Shown here piece by piece: positions 25,606 to 39,600 of a stretch of DNA of 64,000 nucleotides. The stretch comes from Edolisoma coerulescens (lineage: Eukaryota; Chordata; Aves; Passeriformes; Campephagidae). A program made the translations under genes and the position numbers. The notes under the pieces are model-generated. The model did not search any database and was not told the DNA's origin. It saw nothing but the letters and a program-made list of their open reading frames with translations. Every line of letters starts with the position of its first letter. The stretch's first letter is position 1. The DNA lies in NCBI GenBank assembly GCA_013397115.1, contig VWZW01005507.1, positions 4,058,113 to 4,122,112 of the forward strand, written 5' to 3'.

Positions 25606-25765
25606 CTGGCCGTCCGAGTCGAAGGCCAGGCAGGCGACTCCGTGCGTGTGCGCATCCTTCAGCACAGACACGGTCTGCACACGGTAGGAATCCCAGATGC
25701 AAATGTAGGGGTCCTTCCCGACCTGCCCTGTGGCTACCAGCGTCTTATCCGGGTGAACTGCAAGG
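25606..25765 (-). CDS. EML6: EML6 coding exon 2 (first WD40 blade)
   Basis: 160 nt, entering in phase 2 and leaving in phase 0. It encodes SLAVHPDKTLVATGQVG, then ICIWDSY and HGVACLAFDSDGQ, a WD40 strand set of propeller 1. The acceptor is TTGCAG and the donor CAG|GTCAG. It is highly similar to the human protein as remembered, with a few conservative changes (V for L after SLA, D for E before PYICIWD). Confidence 0.96.
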
Positions 25766-28059
25766 CTGCAAGCAACACACTTCAAGTTACAACACGCTTT
25801 GGGGATGATCACAGCAGCTGTCTTCAAAACTCAGTCTATTCCAGTATTTACTTAGAATGTTTTGCAGAGACTGACGTGGTGAGTGCAGAGTACTCATCAC
25901 ATATCACATAATAATATTTTAACTAGAAAAAGGAAAAGCATAACCAGAGAATTTTTAAATACTTTTGATTGATAAGCTGATTGAACATACAGACTTAGAT
26001 CTTAGTCTTTCACAGGTCTTCACAGGATGATTTTCTATTTACTCCTCTTTTGCGCATCAGCTCAAATATTCTGAAATATGGACCAGAGGCTCAATAATGG
26101 ATATTGTTCACTATGAAAACTACACACAAGAAATCCTTTCATCTTGATATGTTTAAACATAGCAATCTCAGAAGAGACACAGAAACAAATTGTTTCACCA
26201 GCATCAAACCATACTTCTGTTCATAACCCTTCAAATATGAAAATAATAATAAACCCCCTCTGCAAAGTCATATGAATACAAAGGCAGATTTACACAGTCA
26301 CCCAGGAAACAAATCTGAACAATGGCTGAGCATGGGAGCTACACACGGAAAAAGGAAAAACATCCTATTAATAAACTGGCACTCAACAGGTGGCTGAGGG
26401 GAACCGAATACTTCTGCTATCCCAGGAGCAGACAAAACTAATTATTAAGAAGAATTAATCAAAAAAGCTTAAGAAAGTTTTGTAAACATACACATTTCAT
26501 GGAAAAAGAACAATTTTAGCACAATTTAACTGTTTTATCTCCCCTACCCATTCCTCCTTTCCTCCCCAGGCTTGGGTTGTACCTTACATTGCGTGCCAGG
26601 TCACCTCAGTTCTAAACCTATACAGGCAATAGAAGATGACACCACAAACTTCAGGTGTGATAGCTGTAATTAAGTTAGAATACTTTTCTTCAAGAACCAG
26701 AAGGAAAAGATTAATTGGGCTGATCTCTCTCGCTGCTACAGCGGAACTTAATTACATGTGCCACCACTTAGCACAGAGCAGTTCTCACGCACCAGAGCCT
26801 CCTCTTGGGTTAAGAGCAGGAACACATTTCCTAAACATCAACACCTCTGTACTGAATGTCTCTGGTATTCGTTTTATCCTTTTTGATGCATGAAGTCAGC
26901 CAGTGGGGGAACTAAAATTAGGGAATGATATCAATTTTTGGCACCTAAATTAGCAGTCTGATTTCCCAGCCCCGCTGAGGACATTCATCTCCCGCCACCA
27001 GCCTTTCCAATGCACTCCCCCGCCCACGTTCAGTCTGGCTGTTAGATAACCAAGGGCTTATTTTTGGCAGACAGAACAGTGGGTTAGAGGAAGGAAACGA
27101 AACCAAATTTCAAGAACAACTCCTGGTGACTCTTCAATACCTGTGTCTGACTTATATTTTTGATATGAGTTCAACTATAAAAATTGTAGGTGTACCTATA
27201 CAATATCTCTGTTGAAGAGATCACGTGCTGTCTTCAGGGTGTAAGATTTCCATGCCCTTCTCTGCCTCCTTAAATGGGTGTCAACTTCATTGCCTGTGTT
27301 TTGAACTGTTAAGGTGCACTTATTCAACTTTTCTAAGCAAACATCCCATAACTAGACCATTTGTAAGGAAACCACATCACTATTTGCACCACTGGAAAAC
27401 ACTGAAATACTGTTATATTTATATGAAAATATGATCAGGAGAGACAAGGCATTCAAATAACAGCAATTTATGGTATAGAAAACACATGATTACAGGATTA
27501 ATTCCTATTCCTTCTACAGGGAGGACAAGATCGAAGTGGGGAGTGGGGGCAGGGCGCAGAAGAAATTTCCCAAGAAAATTTCTGTTTTCCAGGTTTGAGG
27601 GAAAGGGACACGAACTCCGTCTTGCTAAGGAGCTGGGATGGAAACAAGGGATCAAAGCAGCAGCAGTTGCTGCTGGTGCTGCTCACTGGCCCTGGCAGCC
27701 ACTTCCCCACACAAGACCTTTTCTCGGTGGGAACAGCAATAGGAGCGGCTGCACACACAGAGAAAGAGGCAGAGATCAACTCTTTGGGAGCGTCCATTCC
27801 CTTCCTCCCAGGGAAGACAAAGAAAGCAATGGGATTCCTGGCTGAATGTGCCTGTGTGAATTCCAAAAGCGCTCTGATGTGTCTGCAAAAAAGCTCTTTA
27901 ATCTAAGTGCCTCCACAGGCACTTCTTTTATGCAAACAATCCATTCAGGATGAACCAATAAAGCTCAGGTAATAACATTATACCTCATTAATCAAAAGGT
28001 CTGTTAGGAAGAAGATCTTTCAGGGAACATTTCCTTTTCCTTCCCTTCCAAGATCAACA

Positions 28060-28400
28060 AGCCTGAATCTAAGCATCCAAGGCTGGAACCGTGTTAATTT
28101 GGGATAATTAAAGATGCCAGACACGTGTTCCAGCAGGGTCTGATGAAATGCTCTATAAAAGTCATTAGTGAATCCATCTGGTATGGGGGCCTTGCCAGAT
28201 GGGAAACTCGTACTACCTCCGCAATTTCTGTTGCAATAATATCCCGCTCCAAAATTATTTTTTTTAATAATACACTAGAATTCCAATGGGCTAAAAGTAT
28301 TTGTTTCTTGCCTACACTGTATTTCTGGCTATATTGCTTTTCTCTAATAGGTTCCATACACTTGTAAACTGAGTACAAATCTGAAGTTCCAAGACAGAAT
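28060..28400 (-). mobile_element. L1-type LINE ORF2 relic (reverse transcriptase N-terminus), frameshifted
   Basis: In minus-strand translation one frame gives IREKQYSQKYSVGKKQILLA (the segment before the RT domain) and TEIAEVVRVS. After one frameshift, at about 28195, the next frame gives SGKAPIPDGFTNDFYRAF, the L1-clade RT entry motif (GKAPGPDGF..EFY). It then runs LLEHVSGIFNYPK before losing similarity. CR1 does not have this motif. The copy is 5'- and 3'-truncated and very old. Confidence 0.75.
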
Positions 28401-28544
28401 TAAGTAGAAAAGTTTAGATATGGCTCAAGCCTCAAAAGCAGTTACAGAGAAGGTGGAGGTGCTCTTTCCACATGGATGCACAGGGAGAGGACAAAGGCAA
28501 GAGACACGAGCTGCTTTGTGGGAAACGTTGTCTGGACACAAGAT

Positions 28545-28750
28545 AAACATTCTTCACTAGAAAAAAACCTAAAGATCAGGATAGTTGCCTAGACAAGTGG
28601 TAGAATTCCCCTCACTGGAAATGGTTCAGGACTTAATTGGCTCGACAGGACCCCGGACAAGCAAATCTAAGGCTGTGCTCTCAAAGAGAAAGTTGGATTG
28701 GATGATCTCTGGAGGCCCCTTCCAACCAGACTTTTCTATGGCTCCAAATA
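28545..28750 (+). mobile_element. CR1 LINE 3' end
   Basis: Reads GTTGGATTGGATGATCTCTG then GAGGCCCCTTCCAACCAGAC and TTTTCTATGG, the forward sense of the CR1 3' end. It is the only clear plus-strand CR1 in the window and lies about 150 bp from the L1 relic. Confidence 0.8.
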
Positions 28751-31700
28751 CTGAAATACATCAAGAAAGCCTGAAGTAATCAAAGTAAAAATGCATTTTG
28801 GCTCACAGCAGTTAACTGGCATTAGATAATTGCTTCCTGATGCTGCAAAAAAGAAAGCACTTCTGTTATCTTTAATAGAGGCAGAGGGAATTGATGGAGA
28901 CCTTGAAATGGGTGTATCAGATGAGAGACAGAGGTTTAAATCTCACTACTCTGGGTCTTTTAAATCTATCACTGCCCTATCCTATTAATCAGATAGGCAT
29001 AACACTTTTTCACTGCAGCAGCCAAAAACTGAACATTTGCTTTTGGAGTTTTGGTGCACAATTTTTAAAGTTATGTTTTCTATTTCAAGTGCCATATTAA
29101 TTTGAATCTTTTTATAACCATCCTATCAGCGATTCATTGTTCATACAAACCAAAGCTGGTTTCCAGAACATCCCACCTGACAAAAAAGAAATTGCTTTTT
29201 GAAAAGGAGACAAATGCCTGCAGTTCTGAATGAAATCACTATAGACTGGTTGAAATCACTGTCTCAGGTGGACTGTCACCTGCTCTTGACAATATAATTC
29301 ATCCTCAATGCTGGGATGTTTTGCACTTTAAAGCAGTGCGCAAACTTGATGTTAATCTAAACTAACTTGAGATAGTTAGACACTGATCAATTAATCTCTA
29401 TTTCAAATCCATCCAGTTTTAAATTTTGAATAACCTTTCCTGTTTAGACAAACCTTTACAGAACTCTGCAGTTTTCTGTAACAGCACTGGATCATGGTAA
29501 CGGAGACTTGGGGAGGGGCAGATTCTGTCTGTGTTCTATCAATTCTCCTCAAGAAGTCTCTTTTCCCAATGAAAGAATTGATGTTTCTTGTTAAAAACCA
29601 TCTACAAACCCCACAGTTTAGCAGAACAGAGAACACAGCAGGTCTTTCCTCAGATTTTAGGTCAAACTTGTGAAGCACTCAGGGCACTGACTGCTACGCT
29701 TGAACAATGGACATATTAGACAACAACAAATTTTCTGAGGACTTTTTCTCTGTAGCAAAAATATCTCTAAAGAAACAATATTTCCAAGAAGCTCCAAGCC
29801 TGTCCCAAAATAGCCACTACGTGCCAGCAGGTATTTTCTCCTTTGCTGCCTCCTCCTGCTCCTGGCAGGACACTTCCAGGCTCCTGGCAGGCCAGCAGCA
29901 CATGGGAACACCAGGGAGCTTCTGCATTTTACTGCTCACACAGTGCTAAGGACAGAGCTGTCCTCACATGGCAGCAAGGAACAGAAACACTCACTCAGCA
30001 ATCCCTCATTTCACTGAGCAAAATTAGTTTCTTTCCTCAGTTGTGGGGTCAAAAGGGAACTCGCTGTATAGACAGAGCTATTTTGGCAGCAAAATAAGGC
30101 AGGATGCAGCCTGATCCCTATTTCTAAACATAACACAAAACATCGCCAAGCCCCATTGAAAGGAATACTGGAATAAAGACCAGCAGTTAAATGGAAGCAA
30201 ATGCAGGGGCCTTCAGGAGCAAGGGAACACCAGAAAAGGGGAAGAGTAACAAGGTAACAACAAAACAACCTGCACAAACACCACCAGATCTGTAAGAATC
30301 AAGAGAGCATCGAGAAGAAAACTGCAGGGATCTGACAGGCTAATCCTACATCTTATTTCCCCCCAAATAACTTCTGAAACATCAACCCTACAACCATCTT
30401 TTGAGGAAAATCCAGCTCTTAATAACACAGGAGGTTGCTGCTCACGCACAATCACAGCTCCCAACCTTTGGCTCCTCCAGCACAAGCCCAAGACCCGCAG
30501 AGCAGCGCAGAGCTGGCAGGCAGATCACACAGCCCAGTAACCAATTTTATTTGGCATGTGCCATAGGGCAGGTGATGGAGGCTTTGGGAGGGCACTGCAG
30601 GCATGTGGAACAAGTGGGAGAACAGAGAGAACAGATCTGTCAGCCCTGAGACACAGAGACTCTCTGTGTGCACATATCTACATGTATAATACAGTTAATG
30701 CGCACGCTTATACAAGTGAATTGCTTTTTTTACACATCTGAACATACAGCTCTAATGATACTTTTAAATATATCAAATATTGCCACATGCTTCTTGCAAA
30801 CAACTCAAGTACAGAGCATATTTATCCTGACAAAATAAAAACAAATGTTGATGGAAATACTGCAATGGCAACGTTTTAATTTACTGGCTCGATTTCTATA
30901 TGGCAGTATCTTGTTTATATATAACAGACAACAGGATACATGTACAGAATGATGGGCTTTTTTTAAGATCGCTTAGGCATGTTTAGGTCCAAGCTCTTAC
31001 TAGCTGTACCACTGCTGGTTTTCCCCTCCGTGCTCCCTGTGTAGGAAGAAGAGTGATACAGCCACAGGCTCTAGCATTTACTCATCACTCTGCACCAGCT
31101 TCCTATTTCCAAGAAGCCAGGCTGACTCTGAGCTGCAATTCCGGAATTTGGTGGCCTGTCCCAGACAGCTCCCATCTGCTCCTCCGAGGAAGCAAACACC
31201 CCCAGATCTAAATGAAGTCAGAGCAGACCGTAACTGGAATCACTGCGTTGGGCTGGGCCCCAAACTGAGCCCAAACTGAATCATTTATGAAGTGGATGTG
31301 CAGCTCGGACCTAATAAAGGTCCTGGAAACACACACATTAACAGCTGCTGTTCAGCTCGAGCACACTTAAGAGTGGCCTGGGAATCCAAGGGGCATCTTG
31401 ACAAGAGTTTGATTTCTGACTATTTCCCAGAACTCACCTGAGGTAGAATGGTGACAGAAGCACACGAAGTTATAACCATTCCTGCCACTCTTTATCCTGG
31501 GCAAATTCCTGCTGACCTGCTCCTTGTGCCAGTGTTTGTTATTCAAGCCCATGGAGTTATTCCACCACATTTCAACAAGGTTTGTTCAGCTGCCCAGGGC
31601 TTATTAGAACTCTTGACAGATCAGGCCCAAAAGGCCTGAGCATGGCAGAACATGGAATTTCTCATGGCACCATGGAGCTACAGAGGGATCAGAGTCAGGC

Positions 31701-34700
31701 CAGATTTTAAAAATAAATGGCTTTTGAACAAGTGATTAAAATTTCCCCAATAACAAAAAGGTGAAAGAAGCAAGAGGAAAAAAAACTCTTAAAATGTAAT
31801 GCTTTAAACAAAAGCATTCTGCACTTTAACTAAGACCAGCTCTGATTTACACTCATATGCATCCGTACACACAGAAATATTGGGCAGATTCCCAAATAAA
31901 AAGGGAACAACACTGCAGCACAGTCCTGCAGCACTGAGACTCCTCTTCACATGTGGCTGCAATTCTCTAATGATTTATTTCCTCATACATGTTTATTTCA
32001 TGGATAACTCATGGATATTTTGCAACTCTGAGCTTCTCCAAGTGAAAAGTAATCCTAGGAGATTTTATCCAAAGCCCACTTTATGACACTGAAAACTAAG
32101 CAACAACAACTGTTGATGTCCTCATGAATTACGGGTTTTGAGCAACAAGTGATCAGGAGAAAATACCCAGAATTTCTTAAGAGCCACACTATCCCAAAGA
32201 CCCCACTGTGTAACTCTGAAATTCAACCACCATACTCCAGTTTTCCCATGCATGCTCAGTCTCCATTTGAGTCTAACGATATTTGCATTCATGATGATGA
32301 ACCAAACACTCATTCTGACGGCCAAAGCAGGTGTCAATAAATACCCAAGACAGACACACATGACACCCTCCTTGATACGAGCTTTGTGATTTGACGCAAT
32401 CAGTAAAATGGACCTGAAACTATCAGTTGTAAAGAAAAACCTGCTAGAACTGGAGACTAAAAAGACAGGGTTGGGAAAGAGCAAGAACTGTACTTAGTTC
32501 AGCATTGTATTTGCCCCTACCCTATTCTATGCTTATAATACTCTTATGGACAATGTAACACATTCTGCAATAAAATACACAATAAACCAGCAAGTAGATT
32601 TTGGTCTATGATGCTGAGATAAAAACAGCAACTTAAATGCTATCAGTGATTTCTCAATACATGGAAAGCTAATGAAACACTGCTGTAAATCTAGTACTAA
32701 TCATCAGGAACCAGCAAAACTTTCATGTTCATCTGGTATAAGGAATTTGAAGGCCAGTCTGAACACTGTGATCAAAAATATAAAATTTATACATCAGATG
32801 AAGTCTGGAAGTGAAGAAATCACTGTCACATGTTGGAGCCTCCTTTATTTCCTGTGTTCACCTTATTCCAGCCTGACTATGGAAACACCAGAACCAAATG
32901 CAACCCAAACCATGCACAGCTGCTGGGAATCAAAGCCTTTATTTTTCCCATTTCACCACACTCCGGGCCTGAAACAACTGAAAACAGCCTGAATGTAGCT
33001 GTGCCTTTTCCCCAAAGGCAGAGATGTGATGATCATTCAGGCGAAGATTAAGCTGACAGTTCTACAACTGGTGGTCACTGTGAACAGCAAATCTGAGCAC
33101 TAATTAATTGCCCACATGCACTAATTAACTAACTGCTCGAAGCATGGTGATGGGTGCAGATGGCCCCCCGTGCCTGGCAGCAGAGCAGGAGGTATTCCCA
33201 GGGGGATTCTCCCATTCTCTCCAGAGGCTGACTCAGGCACTGCTTTGGCATTTCCTGGATCCACTCTGCTTTCTGTATAGCCAACAGTCAGCACTGAATA
33301 TGGGTATAACTATGCAGATCACAGTCTGAATCAAAACATTTGCAGGAACAGCTGAGAAAGAGAAGGGAAAATGGGAAGAAAATTTTGGAAACAGGACAGA
33401 CAAAAGATAGAGCTGACAAAAAGAGGAATCATGGGGGAGCTGCAAAATGAATACAATACAGAAGATGTGATAAAAATAACCAAAAAGCCCAGAGAACAGC
33501 CGAGGAGAAATGGGAAATACTGCAGAGAACAAGGAAAAAAACCCAGCCATTGTCACAACTTTCCTGGATCACTCCCACTTTCATTTTTAGTTTAAGAGAT
33601 TTCATCTCATCCTGTTGAAAATCCCCAGGTATATTCACATCTATGACAAATTGTGTGGTCTGACAAAACTCCCAGGCTCTTGTTAAAAAATTCACATCGG
33701 GGTAACAATACTGTTTGCATAGATTTGCCCTCACCTGTTTATCAGAAATAAGGATTTTAAGCCTAAAGAAAGTGTTCTTACTTCAAGTGCAACAAAGACA
33801 CACAGCTGCACCCTATTTGGGTGTTAGAGCTGCATCCTATTTGGGCCTTCTTCTCATGGCTATCCTGCCCCATAACATTTAAAGTTTAGGCACTTTAATG
33901 GCAAGAAGAAGAGAAGAGGAAGGGTTTGACTCCATAATATATCAAACCAACACACACTGAGCTGCATTTCATGGGTCAGAAGCAGATGATTCTTTGTACA
34001 CTGAATGTCTCCAGGAATGATAAATGTGGCAATATTAGATGTGGCTGGTAAAAAACCATTCATTTTTAGACCCCTCAGGATAGGGGGAGTTTTCAGTGCT
34101 ATTAAGAATGCTTTTTTCTTGTTATCTCACAGGAATGCAGAGCCAAGACCAACAACTGTTCTCAGGGAAAATATCTTTCTATTTCAGAGGTTGAAAATCA
34201 GCAGAAACAGCAAAGAAATAGAAAGTTCTTATACAATCATGTGGAAATCCTGCTCCCTGTTTGGCCATGCTGAAGTGAATAACAACAAATATCAACTGGG
34301 GCAGAAACCACTGCAGAGCAAACAGGAACCATATGTAACATCAGAATGGGTCTGGGCTCTAAACTTCCAGTCACAATGGATCAGCAGCAAAGCCATGAGT
34401 TATCAGTTCTATGAGCACTCTTGCCAGGCTTCTGAAATTCTGCTTCACCAGTTAACGGTACAGAACACAAATACAAACACCACTCCTAAAAATTCAAACA
34501 CTGTTTATAACAAATACTTATTATAAATCCATTTTCCTTTTTTCTAACAATTCAGACAAGAAAAGTTTCCATACATTTATCCACAGAACAATTTTATTTT
34601 TTTGAGAAGTGCACTTACTAAAATAAGTACGACTGTTTTTATCTTGCTTTACATTGTCTGACACAGCCTGAAGATTCTAAGTATCAAGTGTCTCTTTTCT

Positions 34701-35210
34701 GTGGGACAGATTAAACAAAACTTCTGTTAAGCTTCTCAGAAAACAGAATTTACCTGGTTTCCCAGAGCACATTTTAGCTGCAAAAGACCTTACCCAGCTA
34801 TAGCCTAGTATTAAACAAACAGCAGCTAAGTACATTGCTTTCAGAGCCAACACACAGAACAATTAAAGATTAAAACCAATACCTTGATTTCACCATACCC
34901 TGCTGTCCTTTTGATGACAGAGTTATGCAGCACCACAGTAAAACCAACAAATGATTCAACAATAGCATACCAATACTCTGCACATAGAATCCAGAAAGAT
35001 AAGCAGGAAAACACCAAAGCAACACACTCAGAAATTAATGATGATTAGAATTTCTCACTGCTTGCCATTTAGCCTTCTCTCCTCTCTACCACAGGCTTTG
35101 TCAGTTTGGTTTGTTGATTGCTTGGTTGTTTTAAAAAGTATAAATAAGTAAAAGAAGCACCTACCAAAGCTCCGGAGCAGGTTCAGAAAGGGCAGAGTAC
35201 CACCAGAACT

Positions 35211-35335
35211 CTTTATATAACCTCCTACTCCCTCCCCCTTCCAGCTGACCCACGTTTGTTACAAATGAGGGCCTGGCAAGCCCAGGTGCAGGGATTTTAC
35301 AAACAAGGGCCTGGCAAGCCCAGGTGCAGGGACTT
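35211..35335 (-). repeat. Tandem 38-bp duplication next to a TATA-like box
   Basis: Two copies of a 38-mer sharing GGGCCTGGCAAGCCCAGGTG CAGGGA (split here) lie at 35259-35296 and 35297-35335. About 40 bp further in minus-strand sense is TTATATAAAG (35211-35220). Duplicated elements upstream of a TATA box look like a retroviral LTR U3 or a small promoter, but no LTR ends were identified. Confidence 0.6.
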
Positions 35336-38300
35336 TCATTGCTCATTGCTTGGTTAGTTCTGTTACTTCCAAATTCTGCAGATTAAATTCAGGTGAAATG
35401 CTCCCCAGAACAATCTGTGCTTAACAGGTGGCAGACAACAGAAAACCCTTAGAGGAGAGAGCTGCTTTTTATCAGAACAAAAGCTGAGACTCGAGTCCAC
35501 ATCAATTTGATACCACAAAATTCATTCTCCAGCCAAGGTCTTTCTCGCAGTGGAATCTCTGGTGTCTAAAACAGGGATGTTACACTAAACATCTCATGGA
35601 TCTGAGGTGTTTGCTTGGCTGAGTGGAGGTTTCTCAATGTCTAGAGAAAGGAAGCTCATCTTGAAGCTTTATACTGAAATAAAATCCTTACTAGTCACAA
35701 GTAAGCAAAGGACACAATTTTAATGGGAGTCTGGCTCATGGACTGCCTGCAGACATTTGAAATGTGTCCAAAACTCAGCTGCTCACACTGAAGGATGGTG
35801 TGTATTTTGCTCCACTTGTGAAAATACACCTAAATATGCTCAATTCGTGTGTCTCAGAAAAATCACTGTCAAGACACATCTTCCTTCACTCAGCACATAC
35901 AAATATTGTTGAGTTTATCTTTACAGAAATCACTAAAATAGTAGGAAACTGCTACCCTTTGTGTAAAACCCAAAAAGTCTGTGAATTAAACAAGTTGCAC
36001 CTGTGTTTACTGAAAGGCAGAAATTCACTTTGGTCATGTTTAGAAGTTAACTGTATATAGAAACTATAATCAGGAAAAAAGATTGTTTTAAATTTTTGTG
36101 TGTTTCTTGGTTTATTGATCATTTTTATGTGTAAAACAGTAATTCTGTGATGGTTAATAGACAAATCAACTCTGTATAGTCAAAAATGTTTTAATTGTTC
36201 CGCTTTAAATTTCTTTTTAATCCTTACTATTTTTCTGTGATATTATTGAATATTTCCTCTAATTCATGTACTGCCATGTTATGTTAGTATTTTATCTGCT
36301 TTTATTAAAAAAAAAATAAACTAAGGAGAAAAGAAGGGACTGGCTTTATTAGTTACTTAGAAAATCAAGTTAACCCCATTCTGGAGGGCCATACCAAAGC
36401 AGGCTGCCTGAGGAGTTAGAAAGTCCATTTTATTATTCCATCAATCCACTGTCTAATGAAGTAAAAAAAAGAAGCAGCTTCAAATGTAAACATTAAGAAT
36501 AATTACACAACCCAAAGTAAAATATTTCTTTGCCTTCTGGAATCTCACAAAGGCTGTGCAAGCGCTAAAAATGTATTTTTTCAGACTCATGTGGGTATGA
36601 GCAGTGCTTTCAGATGAGAAGCTGTAATTCATCAGGACTAGAAAATCAAATTGCTTCTTGGTCTTCTACAATAGAAAATCTGACTCTAGAGAGTCCAAAA
36701 ACCAGGAGTTAATACCAACATGTGCAGCAGACATCCTTGTCTCTGCTACAACTACTGAAGTGAAATAAATCAAAATGCTGTTTTCCCAAGAGTCGTTTCC
36801 ACAATCATGATGTTTTAAGTGCATATTAAAATGTAGGATTTGAACACAATAAATTCACCTACTTCACGTTACTGCCTCCCCAGGGTCTGCAGGACACACC
36901 TCAGGGTATTGTTATTAGAATTTTGTACTACAAACCAGCTTCTGAGCTGATTTGGGAATTCACATCTTTTGTTGTGCTCCCAATATAGGCAAACAGATCA
37001 AATGAGAAGCTGACTTAATTTAGGTAATGATGCATTGGAGGAATTCCCAGCTTTGCCATAGAAGGAAGAATAAAACTGAGGAGAGTTCCATGCCAGTGGT
37101 ACCTAAGTTTGCTGGTTTAAAATAGCCATATTACAGTCTGCAGTACTGATACACTTGCAGCTCAGCTGAAAATACAGCTGTCAGTATTTTCTGATCAGGT
37201 TTGTATTTCTGAAAGCAAAAGATTAATAGAGATGACTGATGTGTGACACATTATCCACATTCTGTTCTCTCTTGCAAAAATATCAGACGAGTTGAGAAAC
37301 GACCAGAATTTTAATGCATGTTAATTTCAGCAATGCATTTTGCATACATTTGCTTTTATTTTTGTATTCTGCAGGCAGCTGGAATAAGTAAAAAAAGATC
37401 TGTAATCATCTCAGAATTAGAAAAAAAAACCCTGAAAGCCAAAGCTTTATTCCATATTCATTATTTAAATATTAAAAAAGTAAAATGATATACTTTGGCT
37501 TTCATGATCTTATAACGAAGCCACAAACAGATCTAGAAATGTTTGCATTTTTACTTTGGAAATGAGCTTCATAACTTGACTGGAACCCACCTTAAAAAAA
37601 AATTGGTTTGTTTAACATGGTATCAGATAATAATAGGTTTTTTTATTTAATTAGAAAATGACTGAAATGATTGCACTTCAGTTTAATAACATTCAAGTTA
37701 TCTTATTTGGATGAAAATAGGGCTCACTGGATGGGGTTTTTAACTTTTTTTTAAACTATCCAAACCAGGTCCAACAGGACCTTGTCACCCCTTATCAGTG
37801 TCTTACAACCTCCAGGTGCAGTTCAAAAAACCCTCCCATAAACCCTGAGGGCTGCAATCTATTTTTCCAACAATTCCTGGCTTTAAAACCACCTTCACAT
37901 CGAGATGTAGGTTTAGGAAGAGGAGCCTTTGTAGGTTTTCATTTAATCCCTTTACAGGTAGTACACACACTTGAGTCACAGTTCCTCCCAGGCAGATGGA
38001 AATAGCTTGTTCCATAGAAAGTTCATCTCAGGTTTCAGGTGAGTCTTTGGGGAACAATCCAGACCCTTCTTCACAACAAACACCTCTACTGATGAATTTA
38101 ATTGCCCTCAACCACTCAGGGGAGGAGCCACAACATAAATACGGATTTTTACGAAGAAGGGTGAGAATGGAACAAGCAAACAAGCAAAAAAAGGATGCGA
38201 GAACAGAATGAAGAAGAAATGAGACAGCAAGGAAACTTCCCATACATTAGTCCGAGAGTGTCTCTGAGTTAGAGAGACTGAGGCAGCCTTTAGGGGGGTG

Positions 38301-39545
38301 ACTGTGGGGTCATGATGCAGAGCAGATTCCAGCAGCTGAGTGGGAGTTTAATTGATAACGCTGAAGTCATCTCCCTGAAGGCTGGTGAGAAGCACTCATC
38401 TTTATTCACTCTGTCAGCTGGGCCTTCTTGTTACAACAATATAAGAAATATAAATAAAATAAATTTGAGAAAAAAAGGAAAAAATAGTCAATCAATTGAA
38501 ACATACTCTAAAATATAAATGAGGATTCTAATTAAGAAAAATAAAGATTATGTTCAAAATGTATGATATGCTGCCAAATTTTTCTATGAACCAAATTCCT
38601 CAGGGTTTGTTGCTGGTTTCTGAAACAGCTGATCAAAGACACATGCTAACATTTTCAACATAAGACAGGTGAAATGTGTTGGCATGCTGTATGAACAACC
38701 AAGTCTGGGAAGCCCCACATCCATGAGCAATCCAAGAATGAAACAGGAGACCAACCTACTCTAGTTGTCGTTCCATTGGAGCTTTCCCATTGGGGGTGGT
38801 GGATGCCAGAGGTACCAGTAAAGCAGTTCTACCTCACTGACTCGAGGGAGCCAGGAGAAAAACTGAAATCCAACATGTTACAAACAGTATGCTAACATTC
38901 CTACAGGAATAACCAGTGCAGGACATAACTGGAAATGACATCTGAAATGCCACGGTCTGTCTTCAGAAGAGAGAAATGAAGAGCTAAAAATCCCCAGGAC
39001 CTCCTGAGCAGAATGCAACGTCTCATGCCTTAAATTCATGCTGACGCACAGCAAAGCTCTTCTGTTTTAACATATTTGGCCATGTTGTCCTAAAGCCACA
39101 GCCCAAGCCCCAAAGAACAAACCATGGTTGTGGCAATTGCTTTGTTTTGGTGACTCTCACCTTTTTTTTTCTTTCTTAAATTCCTATCCCATACTAGAGG
39201 AAAAAAACCCTCCTGTCACAATGCAAGAGATTTTTTTTTTACTGGAAATATTTCCTAGGAGCCTAAAAGTCTGCCACCACTCAGAAAAAGCTTAGATTTG
39301 CCAATATTGAACATCTCTACATAGTCCCAGCTGCTTAGCAATTCCAGGTTTAAGTGCAGTGCATTCATAAATGGAATGAAGGGACATCATCACTCCCCAC
39401 TGCTTCCTCCAGCACAGAAAAGAGGGAAGTGAAAGGGGTAATCGTGTGATGATATTTAGTCAACAATTTATTTGAAAGCAAAACATATCAAATTTTTATA
39501 TTTATGCATTATATAATGTGGCATAATTATATAATAATATTGGGT

Positions 39546-39600
39546 ATGTGTGTATATATATATATATACACACACACACTATATTTGTGTGTGTGTATAT
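39546..39600. repeat. Compound TG/TA/CA microsatellite
   Basis: TGTG(TA)nCACACACACAC followed by TATATTT and GTGTGTGTGTATAT. Both halves are self-complementary. Confidence 0.9.

Noticed and set aside
27480..27960. Region with overlapping 78-122-codon open frames, considered as an LTR or retrogene
   Set aside because: No TG...CA ends, poly(A) tail, target duplication or protein similarity could be recognised by eye.
28921..28960. tRNA/SINE-like GAGGTTTAAATCTCACTAC
   Set aside because: It resembles a B-box or the MIR tRNA-derived part but no cloverleaf or MIR core follows.
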